Shown: piece after piece, positions 1 through 8,672 of the stretch
Layout: the number at the start of each line of letters is the position of its first letter
Position numbering within the stretch: position 1 is the first letter of the stretch
Assembly: GCA_948470905.1 (NCBI GenBank)
Contig: CAOKQK010000005.1
Location: 17,328-81,327 of the forward strand
Length of the DNA stretch: 64,000 nucleotides
Direction of reading: 5' to 3'
Origin: an uncultured Lachnospiraceae bacterium
GTDB lineage: Bacteria; Bacillota; Clostridia; Lachnospirales; Lachnospiraceae
Notes under the pieces: model-generated
Database searches by the model: none
Seen by the model: the letters and a program-made list of their open reading frames with translations, nothing else
Told to the model about the DNA's origin: nothing
Translations under genes and position numbers: made by a program

Positions 1-300
1 AGACCGATAGTTTTCCCACTTTCGCCTTGCATTGGTAAGCGCCAGCAGAGACGTAGCCAAGGATGTAAAAGATGACAAAACCACAATAACCATGTTTATC
101 TCTGTCGTGCAGGATGCTGCTATCGCATTAATCAATGGGCATAAAATCCCTACAAATGATAAAATATAATACAACCTCTTATTGAAAACTGCTTTCCCGA
201 TATACCACTCCATCGTATATTCTGTCCGAAGTCTGCATATTTCCTCCGGCTTCTTATTTTCCGAAAACAGTTTCTGTTGTACATTCTTCCATTCTTTCAT
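1..300 (-). CDS. DUF4231/SLATT-like two-helix membrane protein (partial)
   Basis: The gene runs off the left edge: 100 codons are visible, starting MKEWKNVQQ, with no stop reached. A charged stretch of about 40 residues is followed by two hydrophobic segments (about residues 43-62 and 69-89) and then RRKWENYRS. A short soluble N-terminus, a close pair of membrane helices and a following W..YR motif are typical of the DUF4231/SLATT group. These proteins accompany nucleotide or ATPase sensors in conflict loci and are proposed to damage the membrane when triggered. It lies 60 bp downstream of the IrrE-like gene on the same strand, so it is probably the last gene of that operon. The family call is from remembered pattern only; the C-terminal part is outside the window. 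Confidence 0.65.
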   Translation of the reverse strand, partial: MKEWKNVQQKLFSENKKPEEICRLRTEYTMEWYIGKAVFNKRLYYILSFVGILCPLINAIAASCTTEINMVIVVLSSFTSLATSLLALTNARRKWENYRS

Positions 301-360
301 CGGTATTTTCTCCCCTGTTCTGTAGGTATCGGGACAAATAATTGCATCACAAGCTTCTTT

Positions 361-1059
361 CTAAGAAAATATTTTATCATAAGGATCCGCCGGCATTTTT
401 GTGATATCATAGCCATATTTTGCAAATTCCATCTGCCTCTGATAGCACAATACCTGCTTCATCTGCTGATAACCAATGGCAAGGTTAAAGGGGGTAATCT
501 GGCTTATATCGCTCAAATGCGTCAACCATACATCTACATCCAGCGGACATTCCCGACATTCATTCAAGTATCGCAGGAATTCCTCTTTAAACAGAGTTAC
601 CGGCAGCAGAAGAAAGACGGCAATGGAATCAGCGGCAATTTCTTCCAGGCTCTGCGGAATGAGCGGAATCGCATAGGCATATTTTAACATACTCTTGGAC
701 ACACTGAGCAGATATCGACCGACTCCGTTTGCTACGGCATAGCGTCTTGTCTTATAGCTTACACTGGAATCCACAACAATGCTTACTGCCTCATCGGTAG
801 CAGTGGTGACTGCAAGCTTTTTATTGAAAGTAGTAGTTCCTCCAGGATTTAGATTTTCCCGTTGGATTCCAATTCCCAGATGATGTGCAATCAGATTGAT
901 ATCTATGGGAAAAGCCGGCTTTTTACCCACTGCCTGATAGCTTTCATCAACAAGCTGCTGCGCTTGTACTGCTATTTCGTTATAAAGCTTCGAGGTGGCA
1001 TCTACGCATTCATTGACCCCCAGATCTTCAAACCCTTTTATCTCTACCATTTCCGTCAC
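361..1059 (-). CDS. ImmA/IrrE-like protein with degenerate zinc site
   Basis: A 232-aa protein. The pattern KTRRYAVANGVGRYLLS (about residues 103-119) aligns with the RFTxAHELGHYLLH motif of ImmA/IrrE metallopeptidases, and LEEIAADSIAVFLLLP (about 138-153) aligns with the following E..A..FA..LLMP helix. All three residues of the HExxH core are changed (H to N, E to G, H to R), so zinc proteolysis is not expected. It may be a binding or regulatory pseudo-enzyme. The GTG start overlaps the stop of the upstream HD-GHKL gene by 4 bp, implying translational coupling; an ATG three codons later is an alternative. ImmA/IrrE proteins usually cleave or bind repressors in mobile elements. The fold call is moderately sure, the loss of the site is directly visible. 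Confidence 0.65.
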   Translation of the reverse strand: MTEMVEIKGFEDLGVNECVDATSKLYNEIAVQAQQLVDESYQAVGKKPAFPIDINLIAHHLGIGIQRENLNPGGTTTFNKKLAVTTATDEAVSIVVDSSVSYKTRRYAVANGVGRYLLSVSKSMLKYAYAIPLIPQSLEEIAADSIAVFLLLPVTLFKEEFLRYLNECRECPLDVDVWLTHLSDISQITPFNLAIGYQQMKQVLCYQRQMEFAKYGYDITKMPADPYDKIFS

Positions 1060-4000
1060 TTCTCCGTCTTCTCCTCTTTTTTTCTCATCCAGTCCAAAAA
1101 CTTAAAATGCTGTTCCTCTGCATTGCTTTCCCTTTGCCGGATTACCGCGCTGATCAGTTCATCCCACATCCGGTCATAGCATTCTGCCACACTGTACGGC
1201 TCGCTACGCGTCTGCAAGGTTATCCATGATACCAGATTCTCGTTTTCCACAGAGCTTTTTAATATATCTTGTTTAATTTCCTGTGTTTCCAACTCCATCT
1301 GCAAATGCTCCACCAGATTCCACAGCCATTCCCACTCATAACAGTAATCCCTCAGAGTTGCCATATAATCCATTAGACTGCTTCCTGACAATTCCCTTCC
1401 GCCAAAGATAGCATCCGCATTTTCCAGAATACTGATTCCAATTACCCCTTTCAGCGTATCGATCATATCTTCCTTGGGAAGATGTTCCTCAAACAGCTGC
1501 TTCAGGGCATCCACTGTCAAATTGTTTACAGAAAAAGCTTTCCACGAATCACGGTCGTTACTGTCCGCCCTCCTGCGAAATTCCTTCCGAAGCATGGTAC
1601 CCAGCGCCAGAGTATAGCCGCTGTTCAGAGTATCCCAGAAAGAGACCTCGGAGGTTCTCACCCGTTCTTTTCTGCAGTAGTCTACATATCTATCTATAAA
1701 ATCATCTTCACAGACGGATTTCACATGCGCGTATTCTATTAAGATACAGGAATACAGCCTTTCGGCAAGCATAATCAACATAGTCTTCATCGTAGTCAGG
1801 CAGGTCGCCATCTCTCCCTGCGCGCTTTCCTCCTGCTGCTTTTCCAACCAATATTTCTCCTCAGACATTTCCGCAAACTTTATCAGCTTCCTGACCGCAA
1901 TCCCTGAACAGGGATAGATCATAAAGGCATCGCTTTCCTGTATGTATTGCTCCTTTATATTGCAGATATCCTCCGAAACAGCAGGCACCTGCAGCAATTC
2001 ATAGCCCATCCATACACTGCCGGCAAAACGCTCGGCATTTGTGGTATCCTTTCGTTTCTCCATGCGTTTTAGGAGTTTATATTTAGCATGTGTGTTATAA
2101 TAAACACTTCCCAATGGTTTCCCGGACAAGATATGGATTTTACAATTTCCGGTGCTGTCCGTAAAGCATGCACTGATGGATACCGACTGCAGCAGTGCCA
2201 GCACAAAGTTACTCTGCTGGATAGGCTGAGATTCCAGAATTGTAGATATATTCTCCAACATGAAATCCGCCCATTCCTCCAGATTATCCGCCCAGCCCTT
2301 TCTTCGGTTCCTCTCGGACGGCAAGGTTTCTAACAGCTCTATCAATACAGGTACTCTTTCCTCCCTGTCCGTCAGATCTTTCAGCCAGATCAGACTGTTG
2401 ATCCATTTATCACCGGTATCCCTCCGCTTTGAAACCACTGCAAACTTATTTTCCTTCCTGTAAAAATCTGCAATTGTAATTTCCTGTTTGCCCAAAACAG
2501 TAAACTTGTTTGTCGCCAGATCCGCATATACCTCTGTTGCCGCCAGTTTACTGTGAATAACCATTGCATCGCTTCTTCTCTCGTTGATAACCTCAGATAC
2601 ATTACAGATTGCGCCGCTCCACTGTTCTCTTTCATATTCTTCCTGCTTAGATAAATAAACAGCAGTCTTTTTTTCGCATTCCCTCATGTAAAAGTTATAA
2701 TACAGGCTTATTCCCACCAACTGCTTCTGCCATGCCTTTTCATACTCACTGCCTCTGTTCTTCAGCGCCGCGATTAGGTTTTTCTCTATATTATCTTTTA
2801 CCTTGTCTGAAAAGCTCCATTTTTTCAGTGCATCCCCGGATTCAAACCTCTGATTGGCAAGCGTTTTCAGCACATCAAACAGATTTTTATATATTCTGGG
2901 AATTAACGTGGAATCAATATAGGCAAGCCCTTCCTGCGTAAATCCGTTTCTGCTCAGCTGAATCAGATTTCTTCCTCCACGTCCTCCTTGAATATTGATA
3001 TATTCCAAAAGATTTCCGCTTTTGTTAATGTTATGTATGTCAACCAAAATCCCTTTATAATAAAGCCTGCACGGCGACTGAATGGACTGGAAATTATCCC
3101 TTGCCACAAAATCCACTCCGAGACAGGCGCTTACCGCCAGATCTTCCAGCCAGAGATAAATCTTCATTTGCGTCAGATCAACTTTACACACTCCTTTTTC
3201 AATCTCAAATCTTACGATATTATCATCCTGTTCCCCGTCTGTGTTCTGGTAAATCCAACACATATGCCTTTTTAATTTTTCTTCCGTAACGCTTTCCGCT
3301 TCCCAGTTGCTAAACACTATTTTAGATAACTTAGACTTTAGAAGCTCTCTTTGTTCTGCCGCCAGATTATAATTTACCGACACATAAATCGGAAAAAGCA
3401 AATCCTCCAACTGACTGTCTATATCCAACAGCAGCTGTATGGTAAGCGCTATAATATCGCGTCTGATCTGGCTGCTCTCATATCCTGCTGCAAAAGGATC
3501 ATGCCCGGTCCACGCATCCATATAATCCCTGCGGTCCTTTTTCTTCTCATGGCCGATAAAAACCTGAAACTCCGTGCCAAATGCCATCGGCTTTTCCTGT
3601 GGGTCTTCCGGTTCCACATTAATATAACCATTTTTCCCGTTGGCCCCGGTGAGAAACTCTATTTTGAAGCGCTCCCCGTTTCGGACATACGTTTCACAAA
3701 AAAAGTTATCACTTACCAGAAAAACGGACTGCAGACCGATCCCAAACTCTCCCGTAGGCCTGAGCCAGTCAGGAATCTCCCGCAGCTGCTTTTTTCTTTT
3801 CTTATAGCTCGTTCCCACCTCCGAGATATTGCGAAGGGTTTCCGCGCTGATCCCCGTTCCATAATCCTTGATAGAAAAAAGGATACCGTACTTTTCCTTT
3901 TCCCCTTCGGTCTCCGGGATCTCCTCCAAAGAAACTGGTTTATAGTCATTATCTTCCTTGTCTTCATCCAGCCTGCAGCATGAGATAGAGATCTCAATCG

Positions 4001-5423
4001 GATATTCCACCGGATTGACAATCCTGGAAATATTTGTGATCCCCGGATTGCTCTGACCCGTTGGTCTTCCCTGAAAACGGAACTTAGAGCTTGTTTTATA
4101 ATCCTCATAGCACTGTAATTTGGTGGAATCGATGGCATTTTGCAACAGCTCTCTGACAAACGGGAAATATCCTGAATAGATATTCTCCCCCTGCAAAAAG
4201 GAAAAGGCCTTCTGCTGGGAAATCTGAAAGCGGCTGGATGCCAGATCCCAGGGAATCTCCTTTCCATTCAGCAAGAGCTTGGACAGCTTAAAGGACGGCA
4301 AAGCGCCATTAAAGCCCTTCGGCGCGATGCTGGACCAATAATAGCTGGCGGACTTCAACAGCGCATCAATTCCGTCACATTCTCTTCTGACCAGCCTCAT
4401 GGTCTCACGGCTCTCGCAGTCCGCCTCTATCACGATTTCCTCCGGCGTGATCTTCAGGGTCCGAATCGCCAGATGCTTATTGTAATGCGCCTGGGACTGT
4501 TTGGGAAAGGGTCCTGCAAAAGCGTGGGCAAAGGGGTGGAATCTGTCATTATCAATATCCAGCGCATCCCCAAGCTGCAGCAATACCGCCACAAACCGGG
4601 GATGGAGCATATCGTTGTCATAGCCGTTTTCTTCCCAAGGCAATTCCAGAATATGCCTGAACTCCCAGTCAGTATGCAGGGAGGCGCAGTCAGCTATCCT
4701 GAAAAAGATACGCATCGGAACGCCTGACATTGTAAACTCCGATCTCAGTTTCTTCGGATCTAAAATCCAATCCTTGACATCACTCGCCGCCTTTTCACCG
4801 TGGCGCTTTCGCTGATACTCCATCAGGAGCAGCACCACTGCGTAATAAGTTTCCAGCTTTTTCGTATAAAGCAGCTTTTTCTTATTGTGATATTCTGTGC
4901 CGTCATGATCAATTTCATCATTAGACTCCTGGGCATAAATAGTTTTCTTCAGCAATAAGGCTGCATCTTTTAAATCCTTATCCGCCCCATCTGCCAGTTC
5001 ATCCACCATTTCGACAAAATCGTCACTTTCTATGATACTCATTCGATCATCCGCCAGAATGGCCATTCCAATATCATGAATATATACGGTATGTAAAATT
5101 GCGAAACAGTCTGTGGCAGATAACAGAGCAATCCTGCTTTCATCCAAAACACGTTCAATATTATGTAGCACGGCATCCGCATGCGACGAATCATGCCTGC
5201 TGTAGGACGGGAAAGATGCCAGTGTCAGTTCCAAAAGGCGGATCAGCCATCGCTTATTTTGCTGCCATGCATGCCAGAGAGTTGAAGCCCTGTCATCGCC
5301 ATCAGTATGCTTTTCATATATTTGCAGCTGCCGCTCAATCGTCAGACGGCTGTGTCTGTATTCCAAATCTTCCCTGTAATAAATTTTCCTATTATCTTCC
5401 ATCATCACGAAAAAATCTCCCAT
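1056..5423 (-). CDS. Large HD-domain plus Hsp90/GHKL-type ATPase protein
   Basis: A 1455-aa protein. An HD-type segment comes first: SRHDSSH around residue 76-81, HTVYIHD around 111-117, and LLQLGDALDIDNDRFHP around 281-297. A histidine-kinase-like/Hsp90 ATP site follows: the N-box FVRELLQNAIDST (about 422-434), KDYGTGIS (519-526) and the lid motif TGEFGIGLQSVF (557-568). No HisKA or receiver domain is present, so it is not a sensor kinase. The last 850 residues are unrecognised and lack membrane segments. The product is probably a cytoplasmic ATP-driven sensor or switch with an HD phosphohydrolase or nucleic-acid-processing module. It is the first gene of a tight operon with the IrrE-like and SLATT-like genes. 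A weak GGGAG site would also allow a start about six codons downstream. The DNA is visibly AT-richer than the genes to its right. Confidence 0.75.
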   Translation of the reverse strand: MGDFFVMMEDNRKIYYREDLEYRHSRLTIERQLQIYEKHTDGDDRASTLWHAWQQNKRWLIRLLELTLASFPSYSRHDSSHADAVLHNIERVLDESRIALLSATDCFAILHTVYIHDIGMAILADDRMSIIESDDFVEMVDELADGADKDLKDAALLLKKTIYAQESNDEIDHDGTEYHNKKKLLYTKKLETYYAVVLLLMEYQRKRHGEKAASDVKDWILDPKKLRSEFTMSGVPMRIFFRIADCASLHTDWEFRHILELPWEENGYDNDMLHPRFVAVLLQLGDALDIDNDRFHPFAHAFAGPFPKQSQAHYNKHLAIRTLKITPEEIVIEADCESRETMRLVRRECDGIDALLKSASYYWSSIAPKGFNGALPSFKLSKLLLNGKEIPWDLASSRFQISQQKAFSFLQGENIYSGYFPFVRELLQNAIDSTKLQCYEDYKTSSKFRFQGRPTGQSNPGITNISRIVNPVEYPIEISISCCRLDEDKEDNDYKPVSLEEIPETEGEKEKYGILFSIKDYGTGISAETLRNISEVGTSYKKRKKQLREIPDWLRPTGEFGIGLQSVFLVSDNFFCETYVRNGERFKIEFLTGANGKNGYINVEPEDPQEKPMAFGTEFQVFIGHEKKKDRRDYMDAWTGHDPFAAGYESSQIRRDIIALTIQLLLDIDSQLEDLLFPIYVSVNYNLAAEQRELLKSKLSKIVFSNWEAESVTEEKLKRHMCWIYQNTDGEQDDNIVRFEIEKGVCKVDLTQMKIYLWLEDLAVSACLGVDFVARDNFQSIQSPCRLYYKGILVDIHNINKSGNLLEYINIQGGRGGRNLIQLSRNGFTQEGLAYIDSTLIPRIYKNLFDVLKTLANQRFESGDALKKWSFSDKVKDNIEKNLIAALKNRGSEYEKAWQKQLVGISLYYNFYMRECEKKTAVYLSKQEEYEREQWSGAICNVSEVINERRSDAMVIHSKLAATEVYADLATNKFTVLGKQEITIADFYRKENKFAVVSKRRDTGDKWINSLIWLKDLTDREERVPVLIELLETLPSERNRRKGWADNLEEWADFMLENISTILESQPIQQSNFVLALLQSVSISACFTDSTGNCKIHILSGKPLGSVYYNTHAKYKLLKRMEKRKDTTNAERFAGSVWMGYELLQVPAVSEDICNIKEQYIQESDAFMIYPCSGIAVRKLIKFAEMSEEKYWLEKQQEESAQGEMATCLTTMKTMLIMLAERLYSCILIEYAHVKSVCEDDFIDRYVDYCRKERVRTSEVSFWDTLNSGYTLALGTMLRKEFRRRADSNDRDSWKAFSVNNLTVDALKQLFEEHLPKEDMIDTLKGVIGISILENADAIFGGRELSGSSLMDYMATLRDYCYEWEWLWNLVEHLQMELETQEIKQDILKSSVENENLVSWITLQTRSEPYSVAECYDRMWDELISAVIRQRESNAEEQHFKFLDWMRKKEEKTEK

Positions 5424-5543
5424 TGAATAAATTGTAATCCCTGCGCACAGAAACCGCGAAAGACTTGCCCCTGTTATTTTCTTAACTATATATATTCAGC
5501 CCACTCTTCTGTTATGTGGTTTCTACAAATCAGCTAATCAGCC

Positions 5544-5578
5544 GACTTATTCTGACTTATTCTGACTTATTCTGACTT
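5544..5578. repeat. 10-bp tandem repeat in AT-rich spacer
   Basis: Three exact copies of GACTTATTCT followed by a partial fourth (GACTT). They sit in the 520-bp non-coding gap (5424-5943) between the HD-GHKL gene and the deacetylase gene. The rest of that gap is very AT-rich, with no convincing ORF. I could not fix a clear promoter in it, though TATATAGTT-like boxes lie about 55-70 bp upstream of the HD-GHKL start. The repeat could be a regulatory-protein site array or replication slippage. Confidence 0.7.
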
Positions 5579-5842
5579 TTTACAGATATCTTTTTAGGCA
5601 AAAAATATGTTTCTTAAAAACTTTCTCTTTCTATCTTCATGCGTAACATTCCATTATCAGTCTTTTACCATTACTTGGGTAAAAAATAGGATCACAAATT
5701 TTTCCTTCCTCTATTGAAAATCTTTTACGCTTCTGCCAAATATCTTCACATTTATTTTACTTTATTATATAATTATAGTCAATAGGTTTTTGCAAAATTA
5801 ATTTATAAAAGGTTATCTATAACGTAAAAAAATTTTTTAGTG

Positions 5843-5892
5843 AAAAAAAAAAGCGGCAATCACTCTATTCTGTACGAGTAAATGCCACTTTT
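5843..5892 (-). terminator. Rho-independent terminator of deacetylase gene
   Basis: Imperfect 17-bp stem with arms at 5849-5865 and 5876-5892 (three mismatch or wobble positions) and a 10-nt loop. On the minus strand it is followed by an unbroken T run. It lies 50 bp past the stop of the polysaccharide deacetylase gene. Confidence 0.8.
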
Positions 5893-5943
5893 CTTTTATA
5901 ACTTTTCAAAGCAGAAACAAACTTTTCACTTCAACATATATTA

Positions 5944-6648
5944 TCAATCAAACAATATCTCCTCCACCGTCACAAAGATATATCCCTCCTCCAGCAGCTT
6001 ATCTATTGCCTGCAGCGCCGCTGTCACGGAGGTGTCATAATAGTCGTGCATCAGGATAATGCCGTCCTCTTTCGCCTTGCCCACTATCTTCTCCACAATG
6101 CAGGACACATTGCTGGAACACCAGTCCAGAGGGTCTATGGTCCAAAGGACCGGGAACATATTTAATTCCTTCTCAAAGGATTTGTCCCAGGAACCGTAGG
6201 GCGGACGCACATACTGTACATCCTCCCCAATGATCTCTTTAAGGATCTCATTGGTCTTAATCAGCTCCTGTTTAAAGTTTTCCCGGTTTTGCTTTGTCAG
6301 CTGGATATGGCTGTAGGTATGGTTTCCGATCAGATGGCCCTCCTCCTGCATCCGCTTAATGATATCAGGGTGCAGCTCCGCATGCTCTCCGGTGACAAAG
6401 AAGGTAGCCACCACGCCCCGCTCCTTCAGCCCGTCCAGAAGCTGCTCTGTGTAATGAGGGTGGGGACCGTCATCAAACGTTATCGCAATCTTTCTGACCT
6501 CATCTGTGCTCTCTATTTTCTCGAGCTGCGATATCTGGACGACCCCGCTGTCCGTGGTCACAGCCTGCCCGTGCAAGCCATACAAGCCCATGAAAAGCAC
6601 TCCCGCAATCATGTCAAACAAGAGAATTGCCGCTGTCATTTTCTTCAT
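5944..6648 (-). CDS. Polysaccharide deacetylase (NodB domain), membrane-anchored
   Basis: 234 aa from the chosen ATG. The N-terminus (MKKMTAAILLFDMIAGVLFMG) is a signal peptide or single anchor, so the enzyme acts outside the membrane. The NodB homology domain is complete: ITFDDGPHPHYT (catalytic and metal Asp pair), GNHTYSHIQL (metal His pair), RPPYGSWD, DPLDW and LMHDYY. Members of this family remove N-acetyl groups from peptidoglycan or related polymers, often in sporulation or lysozyme resistance. The reading frame extends 19 codons further to a GTG, but the internal ATG has a GAGG site 6 to 7 nt upstream and gives a clean signal peptide, so it is preferred. The exact substrate is not deducible. 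Confidence 0.88.
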   Translation of the reverse strand: MKKMTAAILLFDMIAGVLFMGLYGLHGQAVTTDSGVVQISQLEKIESTDEVRKIAITFDDGPHPHYTEQLLDGLKERGVVATFFVTGEHAELHPDIIKRMQEEGHLIGNHTYSHIQLTKQNRENFKQELIKTNEILKEIIGEDVQYVRPPYGSWDKSFEKELNMFPVLWTIDPLDWCSSNVSCIVEKIVGKAKEDGIILMHDYYDTSVTAALQAIDKLLEEGYIFVTVEEILFD

Positions 6649-6812
6649 GTCAGCCCTCGTTCCTATGTCTCTGTCACTTAAATGTATGCGGAAATCAGCT
6701 GTCACATGCGTAGTTCACGCAAAGCATGCCATACGCAGAGCATGTCCGTTCACACAAGACACAAACACCCCGGCGGCGTGCCTTGGACGGCTGCGATTGT
6801 CACCATGATACG

Positions 6813-8672
6813 TTACTCGTACTGTGCGTTGTACAGACGCCTGTAGAATCCGTCTTTGTCCATCAGTTCCCTGTGGGTTCCCTGCTCCACCACCTCCCCG
6901 TTGTCAACCACCAGGATCAGGTCCGCGTTCTCAATGGTAGACAGCCTGTGAGCAATGACGAAGCAGGTCTTTCCTTCCATGAGCTTCAGCATCGCTGTCT
7001 GGATCTGCCTTTCGGTCCGGGTGTCCACATTTGAGGTCGCCTCGTCCAGAATCAACATTTTTGCGTCCAGGAGCATGGCGCGGGCAATGGTCAGGAGCTG
7101 TTTCTGCCCCTTGGAAATATTGGTTCCCTCATCCGTCAGTATGGTATCATAGCCCTCCGGCAGGCGCTTGATAAAGGAATGGATGTGTGCTGCCCGCGCT
7201 GCGGCTTCCACCTGCTCCATTGTGGCTCCTTCCTTGCCGTAGGCGAGATTTTCATAGATGCTGCCATAAAAGAGCCAGGTATCCTGCAGCACCATGGCAT
7301 AAGCCTTGCGCAGGCTCCGTCTGGTCAGGCTCTGTGTTTCTTTTCCATCCACCATGATCCGCCCGCTGTCCGGGTCGTAGAACCGCATCAGCAGATTGAT
7401 CAGCGTAGTCTTGCCGGCGCCGGTAGGGCCCACAATGGCGATCAGCTTGCCGGGCTGCGCCGTAAAGCTCAGGTCGTGGATGATAGTCTTCTCCGGCAGG
7501 TAGCCAAAGCTTATGTGCTCTGCCCTCACTTCACCGGACACCTGGCTTAATTCCTCCGCACCCTCCATGTCCGCAGGCTCCGGCTCCTCGTCGATCAGCC
7601 GGAACACCCGCTCCGCCGCGGCAAGGGCGGACTGAAGTTCGCTGAAAATATTTGCCGCCTCATTAATGGGGCCGGAGAATTTCCGGGAGTACAGCACAAA
7701 GGATGAGATATCCCCCACACTCATGTAGCCGGCAAGGTACAGCAGGGCGCCAAAGACACTGATCAGCGAAAGGGACAGGTTATTGATAAAGTTCACGCAG
7801 GGGCCCACGATACTGCCGTAGTATTCCGCGCGGTAATAGGCTTCCACTGCCTCTTTGTTTTTTTCATTAAAGCGTTGCTGGGTGAACTCCTCCCGCCCGT
7901 ATGCCTTCAGCGTCTTCTGCCCTGTGATCATTTCCTCCACAAAGCCGTTCATTGCTCCCAGCTTGGCAGACCGCAGCCTAAAAAGCGGCTTTGTCCTGCC
8001 TGTGATGTATTTGGTGATCAGGATCGACATGGGCACCGTCACGGCAAATACCAGCACCAATATGGGCGATATTGTCAACATCATGACCAATGCGCCCACC
8101 ACAGTGATCACTGTGGTAAACAGCTGGACCAGATCATTTGACAGAGACGCATTCACCGTATCTATGTCGTAAGAGATCCGGCTGATGATATCGCCGGTCT
8201 GGTGTATGTCAAAGTAACCCACCGGCAGGGTCATCAGCTTCTCAAACACATCCTGGCGCATACGGTACACAACCTTTCTGCTGATGGTCAGCATTAAGAC
8301 CTGCAGCCCATAGGACATCAGCGCCGATATCACGTAAAAGCCTGCCATCCAGGCTGCATAATAGAAAACTGTTTCAAAATCCACCGCGCCCTGTCCGAAC
8401 TCAATGGCGCTGATACACAGGCCTGTCAGCTTGGGGCCGATCAGGGAGAACAGATTGCTGCCCAGAGTGCAGATCACGGCAGCTGCCAGCAGCCATTTAT
8501 ATTGGAGCATATATTTTCCAAGCCGCAGGATGGTGTCCCTGGAATACCGCCTTTTGTCCAGAGCCTGCCCTTTGTCCGGAGCCTGCCCTTTTCCTGGAAC
8601 CTGCCCTTTGTCCTCATTTTGACCTGCCCCCCGGCTGTTCCTCTCCTTATTCAATTCTGCTCTCCGGCTCAT
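6813..8672 (-). CDS. ABC exporter half-transporter, canonical-Walker-B subunit
   Basis: A 619-aa type IV exporter: about 60 hydrophilic residues, a six-helix permease, then an ATPase. The ATPase has GPTGAGKTT (Walker A), MLILDEATSNVD (Walker B with the catalytic Glu) and an altered signature, ISKGQKQ instead of LSGGQ. The upstream gene overlaps by 4 bp and encodes the partner, which has the reciprocal defect. Together they look like a BmrCD/LmrCD-type heterodimer with one degenerate ATP site, usually exporting drugs, peptides or lipids; the substrate is unknown. The N-terminus carries an 18-bp tandem repeat encoding KGQxPx units (8553-8609), probably a disordered extension. Confidence 0.9.
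   Translation of the reverse strand: MSRRAELNKERNSRGAGQNEDKGQVPGKGQAPDKGQALDKRRYSRDTILRLGKYMLQYKWLLAAAVICTLGSNLFSLIGPKLTGLCISAIEFGQGAVDFETVFYYAAWMAGFYVISALMSYGLQVLMLTISRKVVYRMRQDVFEKLMTLPVGYFDIHQTGDIISRISYDIDTVNASLSNDLVQLFTTVITVVGALVMMLTISPILVLVFAVTVPMSILITKYITGRTKPLFRLRSAKLGAMNGFVEEMITGQKTLKAYGREEFTQQRFNEKNKEAVEAYYRAEYYGSIVGPCVNFINNLSLSLISVFGALLYLAGYMSVGDISSFVLYSRKFSGPINEAANIFSELQSALAAAERVFRLIDEEPEPADMEGAEELSQVSGEVRAEHISFGYLPEKTIIHDLSFTAQPGKLIAIVGPTGAGKTTLINLLMRFYDPDSGRIMVDGKETQSLTRRSLRKAYAMVLQDTWLFYGSIYENLAYGKEGATMEQVEAAARAAHIHSFIKRLPEGYDTILTDEGTNISKGQKQLLTIARAMLLDAKMLILDEATSNVDTRTERQIQTAMLKLMEGKTCFVIAHRLSTIENADLILVVDNGEVVEQGTHRELMDKDGFYRRLYNAQYE
8553..8609 (-). repeat. 18-bp in-frame minisatellite in ABC exporter N-terminus
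   Basis: About three copies of an 18-bp unit encoding KGQVPG, KGQAPD and KGQALD, before the first membrane helix. It is one of several in-frame expansions in this window. Confidence 0.75.

Noticed and set aside
361-1059. An active ImmA-type repressor protease with a phage immunity repressor
   Set aside because: The zinc-binding motif is gone and no neighbouring repressor gene is visible.
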